Shown piece after piece: positions 8,785 through 17,000 of a stretch of DNA of 64,000 nucleotides. Position 1 is the first letter of the stretch. Every line of letters begins with the position of its first letter. Source of the DNA: Sva-07 sp963743825 (GTDB lineage: Bacteria; Actinomycetota; Acidimicrobiia; Acidimicrobiales; Ilumatobacteraceae); contig CAVURC010000004.1 in the NCBI GenBank assembly GCA_963743825.1, positions 62,001-126,000 on the forward strand, written 5' to 3'. The position numbers were made by a program, and so were the translations under genes. The notes beneath the pieces were generated by a model. That model saw only the letters and a program-made list of their open reading frames with translations, had not been told where the DNA came from and made no database searches.

Positions 8785-8837
8785 CCGAAATGTGCCGGGA
8801 TTTGTGCACTCAGCGCACATATCCCGGCATTTTTCGG
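8785..8837. repeat. 53-bp palindromic element, copy 1 (intergenic)
   Basis: An imperfect hairpin 33 bases after the thiolase stop. The outer arms are CCGAAA/TTTTCGG, the middle arms TGCCGGGAT/ATCCCGGCA and the inner arms TGTGC/GCACA. Two copies of the same 53-bp length and ends lie inside the beta-galactosidase gene (43666, 43737). Here it may also act as a transcription terminator. Confidence 0.8.
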
Positions 8838-8916
8838 ATCGGGGGTGATGTTGTCGGCAGGCGGGCGTGACGTTTGACCGCCGTTCGGGCGCGGCGAGGT
8901 CGATTACGGTCGGATC

Positions 8917-9594
8917 ATGTCGTTGCCCGCTCCGGTGAAGGCCGCCGTCGTCCGCATCAGTACGACCAGCGGGTCGATCAACGTGGTGGCCGAACCCGGT
9001 CTCGCCGCGGTCCGGTCGAGCACTGGTTCGGTCATCACGGAGGGATCGTCGACGACCATCGACGGCGGTCACTCGAAGGTGAACGTGCGGGTACCCGAAG
9101 GTACCGATCTGGTGGTCGGCGCAATTTCGGGTCGCGTGACGATCGAGGGACGCGTGGGTTCGGTCTCCGTGGTGACCACGTCGGGGAGGGTGTCGATCGC
9201 CGACGCCGGGTCTGTCGATGTGCGCACGAAGAGCGGACGTATCGACGTGGGACGAACCATGTCGGCGTGTCGGGCGGTTGCCTCGAGTGCCCGGGTCGAG
9301 GTCGGCCGCTGCGGCGAGGCCGACGTCACGACCCGCAGTGGTCGGATCGTGCTGAAGGACGCTCACGGCGCCGTTCGCGCCCACTGTGTGAGTGGTCGTG
9401 TCGACATCTCGATGGCCGCTCCGTACGACGTCGACGCCGAAACCGTGTCCGGTCGGATCGTCGTCTCGCTCCCGCCGTCCGTGCGACCGCAGATCGTGGC
9501 GTCGAGCAGTGACATCGTCGACAGCGTCGCGGGCTACGACTGCGTCGTCGTCGCACGGTCGGGGAGCGGCCGGGTCGACGTCGCGAACCGATGA
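8917..9594 (+). CDS. DUF4097-type beta-helical protein
   Basis: A 225-residue protein built of repeated short strands with recurring SGRV/SGRI motifs (GAISGRVTIEG, VTTSGRVSIAD, RTKSGRIDVG, CVSGRVDISM, TVSGRIVVSL), the pattern of DUF4097 putative adhesin domains that form a right-handed beta-solenoid. No signal peptide or membrane anchor is visible, so a surface role is doubtful and the protein may be cytoplasmic. Its stop overlaps the ATG of the cyclase gene by four bases. The function of actinobacterial DUF4097 proteins is not established. Confidence 0.75.
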   Translation: MSLPAPVKAAVVRISTTSGSINVVAEPGLAAVRSSTGSVITEGSSTTIDGGHSKVNVRVPEGTDLVVGAISGRVTIEGRVGSVSVVTTSGRVSIADAGSVDVRTKSGRIDVGRTMSACRAVASSARVEVGRCGEADVTTRSGRIVLKDAHGAVRAHCVSGRVDISMAAPYDVDAETVSGRIVVSLPPSVRPQIVASSSDIVDSVAGYDCVVVARSGSGRVDVANR

Positions 9595-10121
9595 GTCACG
9601 TCCGCACCGACACGGTCACGCGACACGGGGCGGTGCTGTTCACCGATCTCGTGGGCTTCACCGAGTTCACCGATGCGCAGGGTGACGCTGCGGCGGTCGA
9701 GGTGCTCGATGAACAGTCGACGATTGCCCGAGATGCTCTCGCCGGCGGTGTCGGCCAGGTCGTGAAGGAACTCGGCGATGGACTGATGCTCTGGTTCGAT
9801 CACGCGACGCAAGGTCTCCAGGCCGCGGGCGGCATCCTGCGAGCGATCGAGACGGCACGATCGGAGCGTGGTTTCCCCTTGTCGCTGCGCATGGGCATGC
9901 ACTGCGGCGAGGTGGTCGAACGCGGCGCCGACTTCGTGGGCCAGACCGTCAACATCGCGGCGCGGATCGCCGATCTCGCGGGACCGGGCGAGTTGTTGGT
10001 GTCCGAGCAGGTCGTCGACGCACTCGACGGTGGGCCTCCGACCGCAGCGTTCTGGCCAGTTGGTCCCACGCGGGTCAAAGGCGTCACCGCACCGATCTGG
10101 CTGTATCGCCTCGCCATCTGA
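9591..10121 (+). CDS. Class III adenylate/guanylate cyclase, single catalytic domain
   Basis: A 176-residue stand-alone class III nucleotidyl cyclase domain making a cyclic nucleotide from NTP. The first metal Asp is in VLFTDLVGFTEFTD; the substrate Lys and second metal Asp are in VVKELGDGLMLWF; the transition-state Asn/Arg pair is in FVGQTVNIAARIADL. All core residues therefore appear present. The residue usually specifying adenine (Asp or Thr before the VN motif) is Thr (GQT), consistent with but not proof of ATP use. There is no regulatory or membrane domain. The overlap with the DUF4097 gene suggests the two products work together or are co-produced in fixed ratio. Confidence 0.85.
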   Translation: MSHVRTDTVTRHGAVLFTDLVGFTEFTDAQGDAAAVEVLDEQSTIARDALAGGVGQVVKELGDGLMLWFDHATQGLQAAGGILRAIETARSERGFPLSLRMGMHCGEVVERGADFVGQTVNIAARIADLAGPGELLVSEQVVDALDGGPPTAAFWPVGPTRVKGVTAPIWLYRLAI

Positions 10122-10159
10122 GGGCACTCACACAACGTCGGGTCGGCCAGACTGCGGTG

Positions 10160-11086
10160 ATGCACCGCCGAAGCATCGTGATCGACACCGACACTGCGTC
10201 CGACGACGCAATCGCGCTCGTGCTGGCAGTCAAGGAGCCCACCGTCGATGTCCGTGCGGTCACGGTGGTCGCCGGCAACGTGCCGCTCGATCTGGCCGTG
10301 CGCAATGCGATCGTCACGCTCGACCTGTGCGGTGGCGCCGACATTCCGTTGCACGCGGGGCTGGCCGAACCGATGACACGAGCGTTGGACACGGCACAGT
10401 TCGTTCACGGTGCCGACGGCATGGGGGGCGCAGCGCTGCCCCAACCATCTCGCGCGGCGACGTCGGACGACGCGGTCGGTGCACTGTTGCGGATCGCTAC
10501 AGACGAGCCGGGCCGACACGATCTCGTCACGCTGGGACCGCTCACCAACATCGCCGCGGCACTCGAGGTCGACCCCGACCTGCTGACGAAGTTCGGCCAC
10601 ACCTACCTGATGGCCGGTTCACCGGACGGTGTCGGCAACGTGGATGCGCTCGGCGAGTACAACGTGTGGGCCGACCCGGAAGCGGCGACGGCGGTGTTCG
10701 CAGCGTCCGGAGCGAAGACGATGATCGGCTGGAACATCTCGCGCCGGTTCGCCGTGATGACCCCCGACGAGCAGGCCCAACTCGCGCAGGTCGGTGCGCT
10801 CGGGAAGTTCGCGATCGACATCAACGGTGACGTCGATCAGTATGCGATCGACACCGGGCTCGCAGGATTCGATCTTCCCGACCCGATCGCCATGGCGGTG
10901 GCGCTCGACGAGTCGATCGTGACCGAGGCGACCGACGAGTGGTTGGTCGTCGGCCTCGACGGGCCGACACGCGGCTGCACGATCCCCGACCGCCGCTTCG
11001 GTCGACCCGATCCGAACATCCGTGTGCTCTGGGCGGTCGACGAAGCCGCCTTCAAAGCCCGCCTCTTCGCCGCCTGCGCCGACTGA
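10160..11086 (+). CDS. Inosine-uridine preferring nucleoside hydrolase
   Basis: A 308-residue nucleoside hydrolase that cleaves the N-glycosidic bond of ribonucleosides for base salvage. The Ca-binding Asp cluster is IDTDTASDDAIAL; other family runs are LVTLGPLTNIAAAL, the His in TYLMAGSPDGVGN (residue preceding differs from the usual GG), NVWADPEAATAVF and the late Asp in LPDPIAMAVAL. GTG at 10157 immediately precedes ATG 10160; either could start. Its end overlaps by 35 bp the nominal 3' end of the convergent VOC gene. Confidence 0.9.
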   Translation: MHRRSIVIDTDTASDDAIALVLAVKEPTVDVRAVTVVAGNVPLDLAVRNAIVTLDLCGGADIPLHAGLAEPMTRALDTAQFVHGADGMGGAALPQPSRAATSDDAVGALLRIATDEPGRHDLVTLGPLTNIAAALEVDPDLLTKFGHTYLMAGSPDGVGNVDALGEYNVWADPEAATAVFAASGAKTMIGWNISRRFAVMTPDEQAQLAQVGALGKFAIDINGDVDQYAIDTGLAGFDLPDPIAMAVALDESIVTEATDEWLVVGLDGPTRGCTIPDRRFGRPDPNIRVLWAVDEAAFKARLFAACAD

Positions 11087-11720
11087 ACTCCCGGGAACCA
11101 CGCCTGCCCCCGACACCGCGCAGACGGTTTGCGTCACATTTCGGTTGGGACGGTCCAACCGAACTGCAACGCAAACGGCTTTGTGGGGCGTGGGGGAGGA
11201 GGCTCAACTCCGAGTCTGGTGGGAGATCGCCGACGCCGCCGGGTTCGTCGAGGCCGAACCGTTCGATCTCCATCGGGAGGTCGAGCACACCGATCGACAT
11301 CCGCGAGGCGAGGTCGTCGGGCGTGAGCAGGTGGGCAGGGATGATCCACACGACCTCGAACTCGAGACCGTCCGGGTCCTTCGCGTACAGGCTCTTCGTG
11401 GTGCCGTGGTCGCTGGCTCCCACGAGTGCACCACGTTCGCGCAGTACGCCGGCGAGGCGCTCCAGTTCACCGAGGGTGTCGACCTCCCAGGCCAGGTGAT
11501 ACAGGCCCACCGTCGACCGCCCGGCGTCGGAGGGCGCGGCGCCCGCACCGATCTGGAACACCCCGAGGTCGTGGTCGTTCGTCGAGCCCGACGCTTGGAG
11601 AAACGCTGCGCCGGGGAGCGAGCTGACGACCCGGAAGCCCATGACCTCGGAGTAGAACTCGGTGGTCTGCTCGACGTCACGGACGTAGAGCACTGCGTGG
11701 TTGAGTCGTTGGACACCCAT
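11052..11720 (-). CDS. VOC/glyoxalase family protein with repeat-encoded tail
   Basis: A vicinal-oxygen-chelate protein (about 222 residues as read) related to catechol-type extradiol dioxygenases. Motifs: LNHAVLYVRDVEQTTEFY with a metal His, LYHLAWEVDTLGELERL with a second His, and LYAKDPDGLEFEVVW with the metal Glu. ATG 11720 (MGVQRLNHAVLYV) is preferred to an in-frame GTG six bases earlier. The conserved part ends near DLPMEIERFG; the remaining frame reads through the 54-bp palindrome (11125-11178) and overlaps the convergent nucleoside hydrolase. The true C-terminus is therefore uncertain. Substrate unknown. Confidence 0.78.
   Translation of the reverse strand: MGVQRLNHAVLYVRDVEQTTEFYSEVMGFRVVSSLPGAAFLQASGSTNDHDLGVFQIGAGAAPSDAGRSTVGLYHLAWEVDTLGELERLAGVLRERGALVGASDHGTTKSLYAKDPDGLEFEVVWIIPAHLLTPDDLASRMSIGVLDLPMEIERFGLDEPGGVGDLPPDSELSLLPHAPQSRLRCSSVGPSQPKCDANRLRGVGGRRGSREFSRRRRRRGGL
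11125..11178. repeat. 54-bp CGGTTTGCG palindromic element, copy 1
   Basis: A two-level hairpin: outer arms GTTTGCGT/ACGCAAAC and perfect inner arms TTCGGTTGG/CCAACCGAA around a 6-nt loop. It sits between the convergent nucleoside hydrolase and the conserved part of the VOC gene. The second copy, with the same length and right arm, is at 44531-44584, also between convergent genes, so a bidirectional terminator role is plausible. Confidence 0.8.
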
Positions 11721-11848
11721 GCACACGCCAACCTACTTGCGCCCGCAAACATTCCCGACCATCGACGTGCTCGGTCTGTTGGGGTCGGGTCCGGAAAGAC
11801 CGGGAAACGTGTGATGGGTGGCCGCGCGCCACCGGCGACACTGGTGCG

Positions 11849-13639
11849 ATGGCCACGCAGACCGCGCCGAGCGGTACACGATGGCGCGCGCTCGGTGCGT
11901 TGCTGCGACCTGACGCCTGGCGTTGGGCCGGCCTCGGCGTGCTCGTGGCGATCAGCTCTGCGCTGCTCATCACGGGTCCACTCATCGTCCGCCAGATCGT
12001 CGACCTCGCATCCGAGGGCACCACGACCGCCGAGATCACCCGACTCGCCGTGGCGTTCCTGGTGATCGCCGTCGTGACGCAGATCCTCGCCGTCATCGTC
12101 GTCTGGCTCGCCACGGTGGCCGCATGGCGCACGACCAACGACCTGCGACTCACGATGACGCGCCACGTGCTCGGTCTCGACCACGAGTTCCACCGAACCC
12201 ACACGCCGGGCGAGCTGATCCAGCGTGTCGACGGCGACATCACCTCGGTGTCCGACTTCCTCAGCACCGTTGTCACCAAGGCGGCCGGTGCGGCCATGCT
12301 CATCGGTGGGATCATCATCGTGCTGACCGTGCTCGACTGGCGCCTCGGGCTCGGCATGGCGATCTATGTCGGGCTGGCGCTGGCGGTCATCATGCGCAGT
12401 CGTGATCGGGCGGTCTCGGAGTCGTCGGAGGAGATGGGGGCACTCGGTCGGCTCTACGGCGGCATCGAGGAACGGCTGACCGCTGCGGAGGACCTGCGGG
12501 CCAACGGCGCGGCCGACCACGTCGCCTGGCGGTTCGTCGAGGACAGCGAGGACGCGCTGATGAGCGCGGTCCGTCGCGAGCGTGCCTTCCTCGTGATGTG
12601 GTGGTTCGTCCAGGGGGCGGTCGCCGCGGGTTGGATCGTCGCCCTCGTGCTCGGTGCGGTGCTCGTTGCCGCCGGCACCATTTCGATCGGTACGGCGTTC
12701 CTGCTGTTCCAGTACGTGCTGCTGATCGCCCGCCCGCTCGAGGAGGTCGTGCACGAACTCGAGACGGTGCAGAAGGCGAATGGTGCGATGGTCCGCGTGG
12801 CCGACCTCTTGGCCGTGGAACCCAAGGTGCTCGACGAGGGCGACACGAGCCCGCCGCCCGGGCCGCTCGCGATCGACGTCGACGACGTGCACTTCGACTA
12901 CGGCGACGACCGCCCGGTGCTGCGCGACGTCACGATCCGGATCGGTGCCGGACGTTCCGTCGGCATCGTCGGTCGCACCGGCAGCGGGAAGACCACCTTC
13001 TCCCGACTGGTGTTGCGACTCGTCGAACCGACTGCCGGTGTCGTCTCGCTCGGTGGCGTTGCGATCGCCGACATCGCCCTCGCCGAGTTGCGCCGGCGCG
13101 TGGCGCTCGTCCCCCAGGAAGTGGAACTGTTCGCCGGCACGGTGCGCGACAACGTGACCCTGTTCGACGACGAGCCGACCGATGCCGAGGTGATCGATGC
13201 ACTGCATCGAGTGGGCCTCGACGCGCTCGCCGACGCAGGCATCGATCGCGCCCTCGGAGCTGCAGGCAGCGGTCTGTCGGCCGGAGAGGCCCAGCTGCTG
13301 GCGCTCGCCAGGGTGTGGCTGCGCGATCCCGACCTCCTGGTGCTCGACGAGGCGACCGCCCGCGTCGACCCCGAGACCGAACGGCGCCTCGAAGCTGCGG
13401 TCGTCGAACTCATGCACGGTCGCACGACACTGGTGATCGCCCATCGGCTGTCGACGCTGCGTTCGGTCGACGAGATCGTGGTGTTCGACCACGGTCGCAT
13501 CGTCGAGCACGGCGACCGCACCGACCTCATCGGCGACGACGACAGCCGGTTCGCTCGGCTCCTCACGATCTCACTCGACGAGGAGCGCGACTCCGACGCT
13601 GCGCACACGACTGACGTCGGATCGGGGGTGACGGCGTGA
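11849..13639 (+). CDS. ABC exporter half-transporter A (degenerate signature motif)
   Basis: A 596-residue TMD-NBD exporter. Six membrane helices span roughly residues 15-290, then an ATPase domain from about 330: Walker A GIVGRTGSGKTT, Q-loop VALVPQEVELF, signature LSAGEAQ in place of LSGGQ, Walker B DLLVLDEATARVD with the catalytic Glu, and switch His in VIAHRLS. The stop overlaps the next gene's GTG (GTGA), so both halves are coupled and presumably form a heterodimer. The degenerate signature here matches the Glu-to-Asp change in the partner. Substrate unknown; drug, lipid or peptide export are all possible. Confidence 0.9.
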   Translation: MATQTAPSGTRWRALGALLRPDAWRWAGLGVLVAISSALLITGPLIVRQIVDLASEGTTTAEITRLAVAFLVIAVVTQILAVIVVWLATVAAWRTTNDLRLTMTRHVLGLDHEFHRTHTPGELIQRVDGDITSVSDFLSTVVTKAAGAAMLIGGIIIVLTVLDWRLGLGMAIYVGLALAVIMRSRDRAVSESSEEMGALGRLYGGIEERLTAAEDLRANGAADHVAWRFVEDSEDALMSAVRRERAFLVMWWFVQGAVAAGWIVALVLGAVLVAAGTISIGTAFLLFQYVLLIARPLEEVVHELETVQKANGAMVRVADLLAVEPKVLDEGDTSPPPGPLAIDVDDVHFDYGDDRPVLRDVTIRIGAGRSVGIVGRTGSGKTTFSRLVLRLVEPTAGVVSLGGVAIADIALAELRRRVALVPQEVELFAGTVRDNVTLFDDEPTDAEVIDALHRVGLDALADAGIDRALGAAGSGLSAGEAQLLALARVWLRDPDLLVLDEATARVDPETERRLEAAVVELMHGRTTLVIAHRLSTLRSVDEIVVFDHGRIVEHGDRTDLIGDDDSRFARLLTISLDEERDSDAAHTTDVGSGVTA

Positions 13640-15372
13640 GTACCGATCTGGCCGATCCGTCGACCGCGATCACCGAGCCGACCGACAACGTGTGGAAGCT
13701 CGCCTGGCGCGTGTCGCAACACCGCCCACGCGAGTTCTGGTGGGGCTGGTCGCTGTTCGTGGTCTTCTTCACGATGCCCGCCGTCACCGGGTACTTCCTC
13801 GGTCGCGGCTACAGCGCACTCGAGGCCGGCGACACCGACGAGACGATCTGGTGGGCGGCGGCCATCGCGATGAGCGAGACCATCCGCATGGTGGCGATCC
13901 ACCACGGCGCGCTCATCTGGACCAAGGCGTGGATCCACATGCAGACGCTGTTGCGCGCCAACATGCTCAGCGCCCAGATGGCGAGTGGTGGTCTCCACGC
14001 CGGCCAGCCGGTCGGTTCCGCCGGCTCCGCGGTCACCCACTTCCGTGACGACACCGAGGACGTCGCCAACTTCGTCGACGGCATGGTCGACGTGTCGGGC
14101 GGGGTCGTCTTCACGGTGATCGCAGGATTCGTCCTCGGCGCCGCCGACCCGACCGCCGCGCTGATCCTCATCATCCCGCTGCTCGGCGTCGGCGTTGCGA
14201 CCCGCGTCCTCGACACGCGTATCAAGGAGTACCGCGCCGCCGACCGCGCCGCCACCGAACAGGTCACCGGCCTGCTCGGCGACGTCATGGCTGCAGCAAC
14301 CACGGTGAAGGTGAACGACGCCGCCGAACCGATGCTCGCACGACTCACCGTTCTCGTGGATCGTCGCCGACAGACGGCCGTTCGTGACCGCGTGCTGGAG
14401 GAGGGTGTGCAGGCCTTCAGCCAGGGCGCAGCCGATGTCGGACTGGGCCTCGTGCTGCTCGTCAGCGCCGGAGCGATCGCCTCGGGCAGTTTCGACCTGG
14501 GCACGCTCGCGCTGTTCACCGCCTATCTCGGTTGGCTGAGCTTCCTGCCGCGGATGGTCGGGCGGGTTCTCGCACGTCGCAAACAGGCCGGCGTCGCCTT
14601 CGCCCGGATGAGCAAGCTCGTCGCGGGTGAGGAGGCGACCAACACGGTGCGGGAACGGAACCTTCCGATCGACCCGAGCGACAGTCGGTCACGTCCTGAA
14701 GTCGTACGTCCCGATCGCGTCCCACTCGATCGGCTCGACGTCGTCGGCCTGAGCGTCGCCTATGCCGGCCGCCCGGTGCTGGTCGACGTCGATTTCTCCG
14801 TGCGCCGAGGAGAGTTCGTCGTGATCACCGGCCCGGTCGGGGCCGGCAAGTCGACGCTCCTGCGGGCGTTGCTCGGGCTCGCCTGGCAGGCCGACGTGAG
14901 CGGGACGGTGCGGTGGAACGGCCACGAGGTTGCCGACCGCTCGGCCTTCTTCGTGCCACCGAATGCGGCGTTCCTGTCGCAGGTGCCGCAACTGATCTCC
15001 GACAGCGTTGCCGACAATGTCGGCCTCGGGCCGGTCGACTCGGAGCAACTGGCGACGGCACTTCGCCTGTCGGCGATCGCCGACGACATCGACTCGATGC
15101 CGGCCGGTGCCGACACCCTCATCGGTCCTCGAGGTCTGCGCTTGTCCGGCGGGCAGCGTCAGCGTCTTGCAACAGCTCGCGCGCTCGTGCACTCGCCCGA
15201 GATCGTCGTGCTCGACGACCTGTCGAGTGCGCTCGACGTCGAGACGGAGGTGCAGCTCTGGACGAATCTCGCCGACGCAGGAATGACCGTGATCGCCGTC
15301 TCGCATCGCACGGTCGCCTTCCGCCGCGCCGATCAGGTGCTGCGGCTCGAAGCCGGTCGTCTGGTCGGCTGA
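13636..15372 (+). CDS. ABC exporter half-transporter B (degenerate Walker B)
   Basis: A 578-residue exporter half with a membrane domain (about residues 35-315) and an ATPase domain from about 375: Walker A ITGPVGAGKSTLL, canonical signature LSGGQRQRL, Walker B IVVLDDLSSALD where Asp replaces the catalytic Glu, and switch His in VSHRT. In heterodimeric exporters such as TM287/288 one composite site is inactive because it combines this Walker B with the partner's defective signature; the two genes here show exactly that complementary pattern. It is translationally coupled to half A. Confidence 0.9.
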   Translation: MSTDLADPSTAITEPTDNVWKLAWRVSQHRPREFWWGWSLFVVFFTMPAVTGYFLGRGYSALEAGDTDETIWWAAAIAMSETIRMVAIHHGALIWTKAWIHMQTLLRANMLSAQMASGGLHAGQPVGSAGSAVTHFRDDTEDVANFVDGMVDVSGGVVFTVIAGFVLGAADPTAALILIIPLLGVGVATRVLDTRIKEYRAADRAATEQVTGLLGDVMAAATTVKVNDAAEPMLARLTVLVDRRRQTAVRDRVLEEGVQAFSQGAADVGLGLVLLVSAGAIASGSFDLGTLALFTAYLGWLSFLPRMVGRVLARRKQAGVAFARMSKLVAGEEATNTVRERNLPIDPSDSRSRPEVVRPDRVPLDRLDVVGLSVAYAGRPVLVDVDFSVRRGEFVVITGPVGAGKSTLLRALLGLAWQADVSGTVRWNGHEVADRSAFFVPPNAAFLSQVPQLISDSVADNVGLGPVDSEQLATALRLSAIADDIDSMPAGADTLIGPRGLRLSGGQRQRLATARALVHSPEIVVLDDLSSALDVETEVQLWTNLADAGMTVIAVSHRTVAFRRADQVLRLEAGRLVG

Positions 15373-15381
15373 GCCGGATCG

Positions 15382-15936
15382 TCAGCTCGACCGTCGACGG
15401 GCGCGGTGGTCGGCGGTGTGGGTGCGGCTGGCGCAGCGAGGGTCGGAACAGAACCGCCGAGATCCGTTGCGGGTTGCGTCGTAGAAGAGGTGGTCGCAGT
15501 CGACGGCCGCGCACGTTCCGAAACGCTCGGTTCCGTGGTCGCAGATCTCCTGGGCGAGCGCCATCAGGATGTCGGCGACGACCTGCTCGTCGAACGTCGC
15601 CGACGTCGGGGTCCAGTGGATGTGGAGCCCGGCGCCGTCGTGCGCGGTGAGCGATGGGGTGATGTGCCGCTCGGCCAGTTCACCGTTGATCCACGTCGGG
15701 TCGGGGTCGGTCGTGGCGAGTGCCGTCAGGGTGTCGAGCATGGCGCTCATCTGCGACTCGACTCGCCGGAGGGATGCCGCCGATGCTCCGTTCGCTCGCG
15801 TGAACCCGTGCTCGTGAAGGAGGCCACGTACATCAGCTGCGTCGCCGCCCCGCGCATCGGTGAGCGCATTGACCAGGTCGACCATCGCCTCGAGGGTGAG
15901 GCGGATCTCGGTGTCGTGTCCGGATGTGACGTACAC
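15382..15936 (-). CDS. CGNR zinc-finger/ABATE-domain protein, putative regulator
   Basis: A 184-residue protein of the ABATE/CGNR family (DUF1470). The N-terminal helical ABATE part includes LTLEAMVDLVNALTDARGG. The C-terminal zinc finger reads FGTCAAVDCDHLFYDATRNG then RRFCSDPRCASRTH, giving four Cys; the eponymous CGNR is CASR here. Such proteins are thought to be stress-responsive DNA-binding regulators. It diverges from a PQ-loop membrane protein, and a 14-bp imperfect dyad (15962-15995) lies in the gap, making control of both genes a reasonable inference. GTG start. Confidence 0.82.
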   Translation of the reverse strand: MYVTSGHDTEIRLTLEAMVDLVNALTDARGGDAADVRGLLHEHGFTRANGASAASLRRVESQMSAMLDTLTALATTDPDPTWINGELAERHITPSLTAHDGAGLHIHWTPTSATFDEQVVADILMALAQEICDHGTERFGTCAAVDCDHLFYDATRNGSRRFCSDPRCASRTHTADHRARRRSS

Positions 15937-15961
15937 GACATCAGCGTAACGTCACGTCATC

Positions 15962-15995
15962 GTGTAAGGTACTAATCGACGTTAGCTACTTACAC
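15962..15995. promoter_or_regulatory. Imperfect dyad, candidate operator for the CGNR regulator
   Basis: GTGTAAGGTACTAA and TTAGCTACTTACAC form 14-bp arms (11 of 14 positions pair) around TCGACG, between the divergent CGNR gene (start 15936) and PQ-loop gene (start 16045). The sequence is notably AT-richer than its surroundings. Confidence 0.6.
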
Positions 15996-16044
15996 TCGTC
16001 GTCGAGACCGAACTCGCACAACTGAACTCACAAGGTTGAACTCC

Positions 16045-16683
16045 GTGGACCTCCTCCTCAACTCCCTCGTCATCGTGGCGACCATCCTCGGCTCGTGGAT
16101 GGCGTTCCCCCAGGCTCGGCGCTTGGCGCGGACGCGACGAGTGGAGGGCGTGTCGGCGGTCTGGATCGGTGTGAGCCTCGCGATCAACGGATGGTGGCTC
16201 ACGTACGGTCTCGTCGCCGGGGTGTGGGCGCTCGTGCCCGTGTCTGCCATCTCGCTCGTGCTCTACGCATCGATGGCCATCGTCTATGTGGGCACCGTCG
16301 GTCGTTCGGCGCTGTCGGGAATGTCGTTCGGCGTCTTCGGCCTCGGGATGATCCCACTGCCCTTCCTGATCATCGGTGGCTGGCCGCTCGCCGCCATCGC
16401 CGTCGGGTTGTCGTACGGCATCCAACTGTTGCCGGCCGTCGTGTCGGCGTGTCGCACTCGCGATCTCGTCGGGGTGTCGGCGTCCACGTGGCTCATCGCC
16501 TGGGTCGAGGCCGGGCTCTGGCTCGTCTACGGACTCGGCGTCGGCGACATCGCACTCACGCTCGCCGGGATCGTCGGCGTCGCGATGGCATCGGTCATCC
16601 TCACCCGCCTCGCAGTCACCGGACACGACCCGTTCCTGGCCGTCGATCCACGTCGCCTCGTGGCGGCTGCTCAGTCGGTGTGA
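16045..16683 (+). CDS. PQ-loop repeat (SWEET/SemiSWEET-like) membrane protein
   Basis: A 212-residue integral membrane protein with about seven hydrophobic helices and two similar modules. The first contains GSWMAFPQARRLARTRRVEG followed by SAVWIGVSLAINGWW; the second LLPAVVSACRTRDLVG followed by SASTWLIAWVEAGLWLVYG. Both follow the P-Q/P-x loop, GVS, and aromatic pattern of PQ-loop/MtN3 transporters, which move small solutes such as sugars. GTG 16045 is preferred to TTG 16036 because AAGG at 16032-16035 is correctly spaced only for the former. The substrate is unknown. Confidence 0.75.
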   Translation: MDLLLNSLVIVATILGSWMAFPQARRLARTRRVEGVSAVWIGVSLAINGWWLTYGLVAGVWALVPVSAISLVLYASMAIVYVGTVGRSALSGMSFGVFGLGMIPLPFLIIGGWPLAAIAVGLSYGIQLLPAVVSACRTRDLVGVSASTWLIAWVEAGLWLVYGLGVGDIALTLAGIVGVAMASVILTRLAVTGHDPFLAVDPRRLVAAAQSV

Positions 16684-16786
16684 GCACGGTGCCCGACCGG
16701 GCGCGGTGGACAATCGCACAAAGGTCACTAGTCTGACCGACGTAAACGTGAGTCAACGGTGGCTCCGATTTCAACAAGGAGCCGAA

Positions 16787-16987
16787 ATGGCCACAGGTAC
16801 AGTGAAGTTCTTCAATGACGAGAAGGGCTTCGGTTTCATCTCTCGCGACGACGGCGACGACGTCTTCGTGCACTATTCGAACATCGTCGGGTCAGGTCGT
16901 CGTTCGTTGAACGACGGTGACACCGTCGAGTTCGAGATCGCTGCCGGCCGTAAGGGCCCGGAAGCGGTCGACGTCAAGATCGTCTGA
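16787..16987 (+). CDS. Cold shock protein (CspA family)
   Basis: A 66-residue single OB-fold nucleic-acid chaperone. RNP1 is KGFGFISRD and RNP2 is DVFVHYSNI; the opening MATGTVKFFNDEKG and closing GPEAVDVKIV are canonical. The ATG is preceded by AAGGA (16776-16780). The leader between the upstream stop (16683) and this ATG is about 100 bases, which could hold a cold-responsive 5' UTR, though no structure is demonstrated. A small acidic/basic protein gene follows 13 bases later. Confidence 0.95.
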   Translation: MATGTVKFFNDEKGFGFISRDDGDDVFVHYSNIVGSGRRSLNDGDTVEFEIAAGRKGPEAVDVKIV

Positions 16988-17000
16988 GGAGGCGTTCCGA

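Noticed and set aside
11204..13510. Long minus-strand open frame across the first ABC exporter gene
   Set aside because: Its only recognisable motifs belong to the VOC gene at one end; the rest is antisense to a well-conserved ABC transporter.
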